From the NCBI GenBank assembly GCA_019348575.1, contig JAHWJE010000099.1, forward strand, positions 1 through 6,482: 6,482 bases of DNA, given 5' to 3'. Both the position numbers and the translations under genes were made by a program. This DNA is from Actinomycetota bacterium. Lineage in GTDB: Bacteria; Actinomycetota; Thermoleophilia; Solirubrobacterales; Solirubrobacteraceae. This document shows positions 5,567 to 6,482 of the stretch, piece by piece. Position 1 is the first letter of the stretch. Every line of letters starts with the position of its first letter. Under the pieces are notes generated by a model that was not told the origin of the DNA, did no database searches, and was given only the letters and a program-made list of their open reading frames with translations.

Positions 5567-5586
5567 GGGCGCTGGTCCGCCGTCAG
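5553..5586 (+). terminator. stem-loop across the TVP38 stop codon, possible terminator
   Basis: CTGACGGC (5553-5560) pairs perfectly with GCCGTCAG (5579-5586), leaving an 18-base loop that contains the TGA stop at 5564-5566. It sits where the three-gene operon should end, before a separate gene 107 bases downstream. No T-run follows, so it would be a U-less or factor-assisted terminator, or an RNA-stabilising 3' structure. The long loop and GC-rich context make chance possible. Confidence 0.35.
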
Positions 5587-5673
5587 CCAATGCCGCCCGC
5601 AGCGCTCGCTGTCGCCGGCACTCCGCGCGGCCCGCGCTTCCGTGAGCCGCTACTTCGCTGGCATCATCGGGCG

Positions 5674-6482
5674 ATGGACTCAGCTCTTTCGAACGACCTG
5701 TTGCGCAGGGGTCGAGCGGCGCTGGCCGCGGCCGATTGGGAGGGCGCGCGCGCGTGCTTTGAGCAGGCGCGGGAATTGGGCGAGACTGCCGAGATCCTCG
5801 ACGGCCTGAGCCAGGCGGCGCATTTCCAGGGCGGGCACCTGGAGGCGATCGAGTTGAAGGAGCGCGCGTTCGCGGCGTTCCGTCGCCGCGGCAAGCGGGC
5901 GGAGGCGGCCGCGGCGGCGCGTTGGCTGGCGTTTCTGTATGGCGCGGTCCACGGCAACAGGGCGGCCGCGAACGGCTGGATGGGATGGGCCGAACGCCTT
6001 CTGGAGGGGGTGGAGGAGTCCGTCGAGCACGGGCGCCTTGCGCTCGATGGCGCGGCATGGACAGACGACCCCGCCGAGCGCGAGCGTCGTGCGATGGCTG
6101 CGCTCACGATCGCGCGCCGCTTCGGAGATCGCGACCTCGAGTTCAGCGCGCAGGCCCTGCTGGGGCATGCGTATGTGGTTTCGGGGCGGGTCGAGGCCGG
6201 GATGTCGCTGATCGACGAGGCGATGGCCGCCGTCGCCGGCGGCGAGGTCGCCGGTGTCGACTCGATCGGCGAGATCTACTGCAGGCTGTTGGGCGCCTGC
6301 GAGCGTGCGACGGATGTCAGGCGGGCGGAGCAGTGGATGGCCGCGGCGCGACGCTTCGTGGCTTGGGGAGATTTCGTCGCGCCGACCTGCCGACTGCATT
6401 ACGGCGGGATCTTGATCGCGGTCGGTCGCTGGGCGGAGGCCGAGCAGGAGTTGCTCGCCGCCGCGCGCATCTTTGAGGGCGG
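5674..6482 (+). CDS. TPR-like helical protein, probable LuxR-type regulator N-terminus (partial at window end)
   Basis: An open frame of 269 codons runs from the ATG at 5674 to the window edge without a stop. The product is almost entirely alpha-helical and Ala/Arg/Glu-rich, with repeated helix pairs of tetratricopeptide type: LAAADWEGARACFEQARELG (18-37), then similar units near SAQALLGHAYVVSGRVEAGMS (158-178) and GGILIAVGRWAEAEQELLAAA (242-262). The opening pattern and the later CRLLGACERATDVRRAEQWM stretch (205-224) strongly recall actinobacterial regulators that carry TPRs ahead of a C-terminal LuxR helix-turn-helix. That DNA-binding part would lie beyond the window, so the assignment is provisional; another TPR-containing signalling protein is the alternative. 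No Shine-Dalgarno precedes the ATG. Codon use differs from the upstream operon: 14 of the first 89 codons end in A or T, including TTT and CTT. Confidence 0.8.
   Translation, partial: MDSALSNDLLRRGRAALAAADWEGARACFEQARELGETAEILDGLSQAAHFQGGHLEAIELKERAFAAFRRRGKRAEAAAAARWLAFLYGAVHGNRAAANGWMGWAERLLEGVEESVEHGRLALDGAAWTDDPAERERRAMAALTIARRFGDRDLEFSAQALLGHAYVVSGRVEAGMSLIDEAMAAVAGGEVAGVDSIGEIYCRLLGACERATDVRRAEQWMAAARRFVAWGDFVAPTCRLHYGGILIAVGRWAEAEQELLAAARIFEG

Noticed and set aside
4853..6058. 401-codon minus-strand frame across TVP38 and the start of the TPR-like gene
   Set aside because: It is Arg/Pro/Ala low-complexity translation opposite two plausible plus-strand genes, with no domain.
1..6482. 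CRISPR arrays, tRNA or rRNA genes, insertion sequences, phage or toxin-antitoxin genes
   Set aside because: I saw no regularly spaced repeats, no tRNA-like cloverleaf or conserved rRNA stretches, no transposase or integrase motifs and no terminal inverted repeats.

Overview
The window is very GC-rich DNA with strongly G/C-biased third codon positions, tight gene packing, GTG starts and stop/start overlaps. This fits a high-GC actinobacterium. The last gene looks like the TPR-rich regulator family that is abundant in Solirubrobacterales/Thermoleophilia (Conexibacter, Solirubrobacter and relatives), so that group is my best guess. This is inference from style and family resemblance, not a database result.

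Layout. (1) Positions 1-1506, minus strand: a two-gene ABC-2 type exporter, with the ATPase gene first and the permease gene second, joined by an ATGA overlap. A further gene may begin at the permease stop and run off the left edge. (2) Positions 1507-1621: a relatively AT-rich divergent control region with a promoter-like site for the exporter and a 16-bp near-perfect inverted repeat over its -35 region, a good candidate operator. (3) Positions 1622-2218, plus strand: a TetR-family repressor, the likely local regulator of the exporter. (4) Positions 2273-2653, minus strand: a glyoxalase I-like enzyme with all four metal ligands, convergent with tetR. (5) Positions 2654-2763: a 110-bp divergent gap holding two perfect tandem hairpins, one containing the GCGAAGC mini-hairpin core. 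(6) Positions 2764-5566, plus strand: a three-gene operon of a glyoxalase II-like metallo-beta-lactamase-fold hydrolase with an unusual small C-terminal domain, an AarF/ABC1/UbiB-type atypical kinase, and a TVP38/TMEM64 (VTT/DedA-like) membrane protein. Its two junctions overlap by 1 and 4 bases. (7) Positions 5674-6482, plus strand: the N-terminal 269 codons of an alpha-helical TPR-like protein, probably a LuxR-type regulator, cut by the window edge.

How they may work together. The TetR protein probably represses the divergent exporter and releases it when it binds a ligand. The glyoxalase I-like and MBL hydrolase genes are divergent neighbours and could act in sequence on a thiol hemithioacetal and the resulting thioester. 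The MBL hydrolase is co-transcribed with a lipid/quinone-linked kinase family and a membrane VTT protein, so the operon may instead serve an envelope or isoprenoid-lipid function. I see no CRISPR, tRNA, rRNA, insertion sequence, prophage or clear defence system. The most unusual features are the control-region structures, the MBL-AarF-TVP38 operon and the extra domain on the MBL protein.
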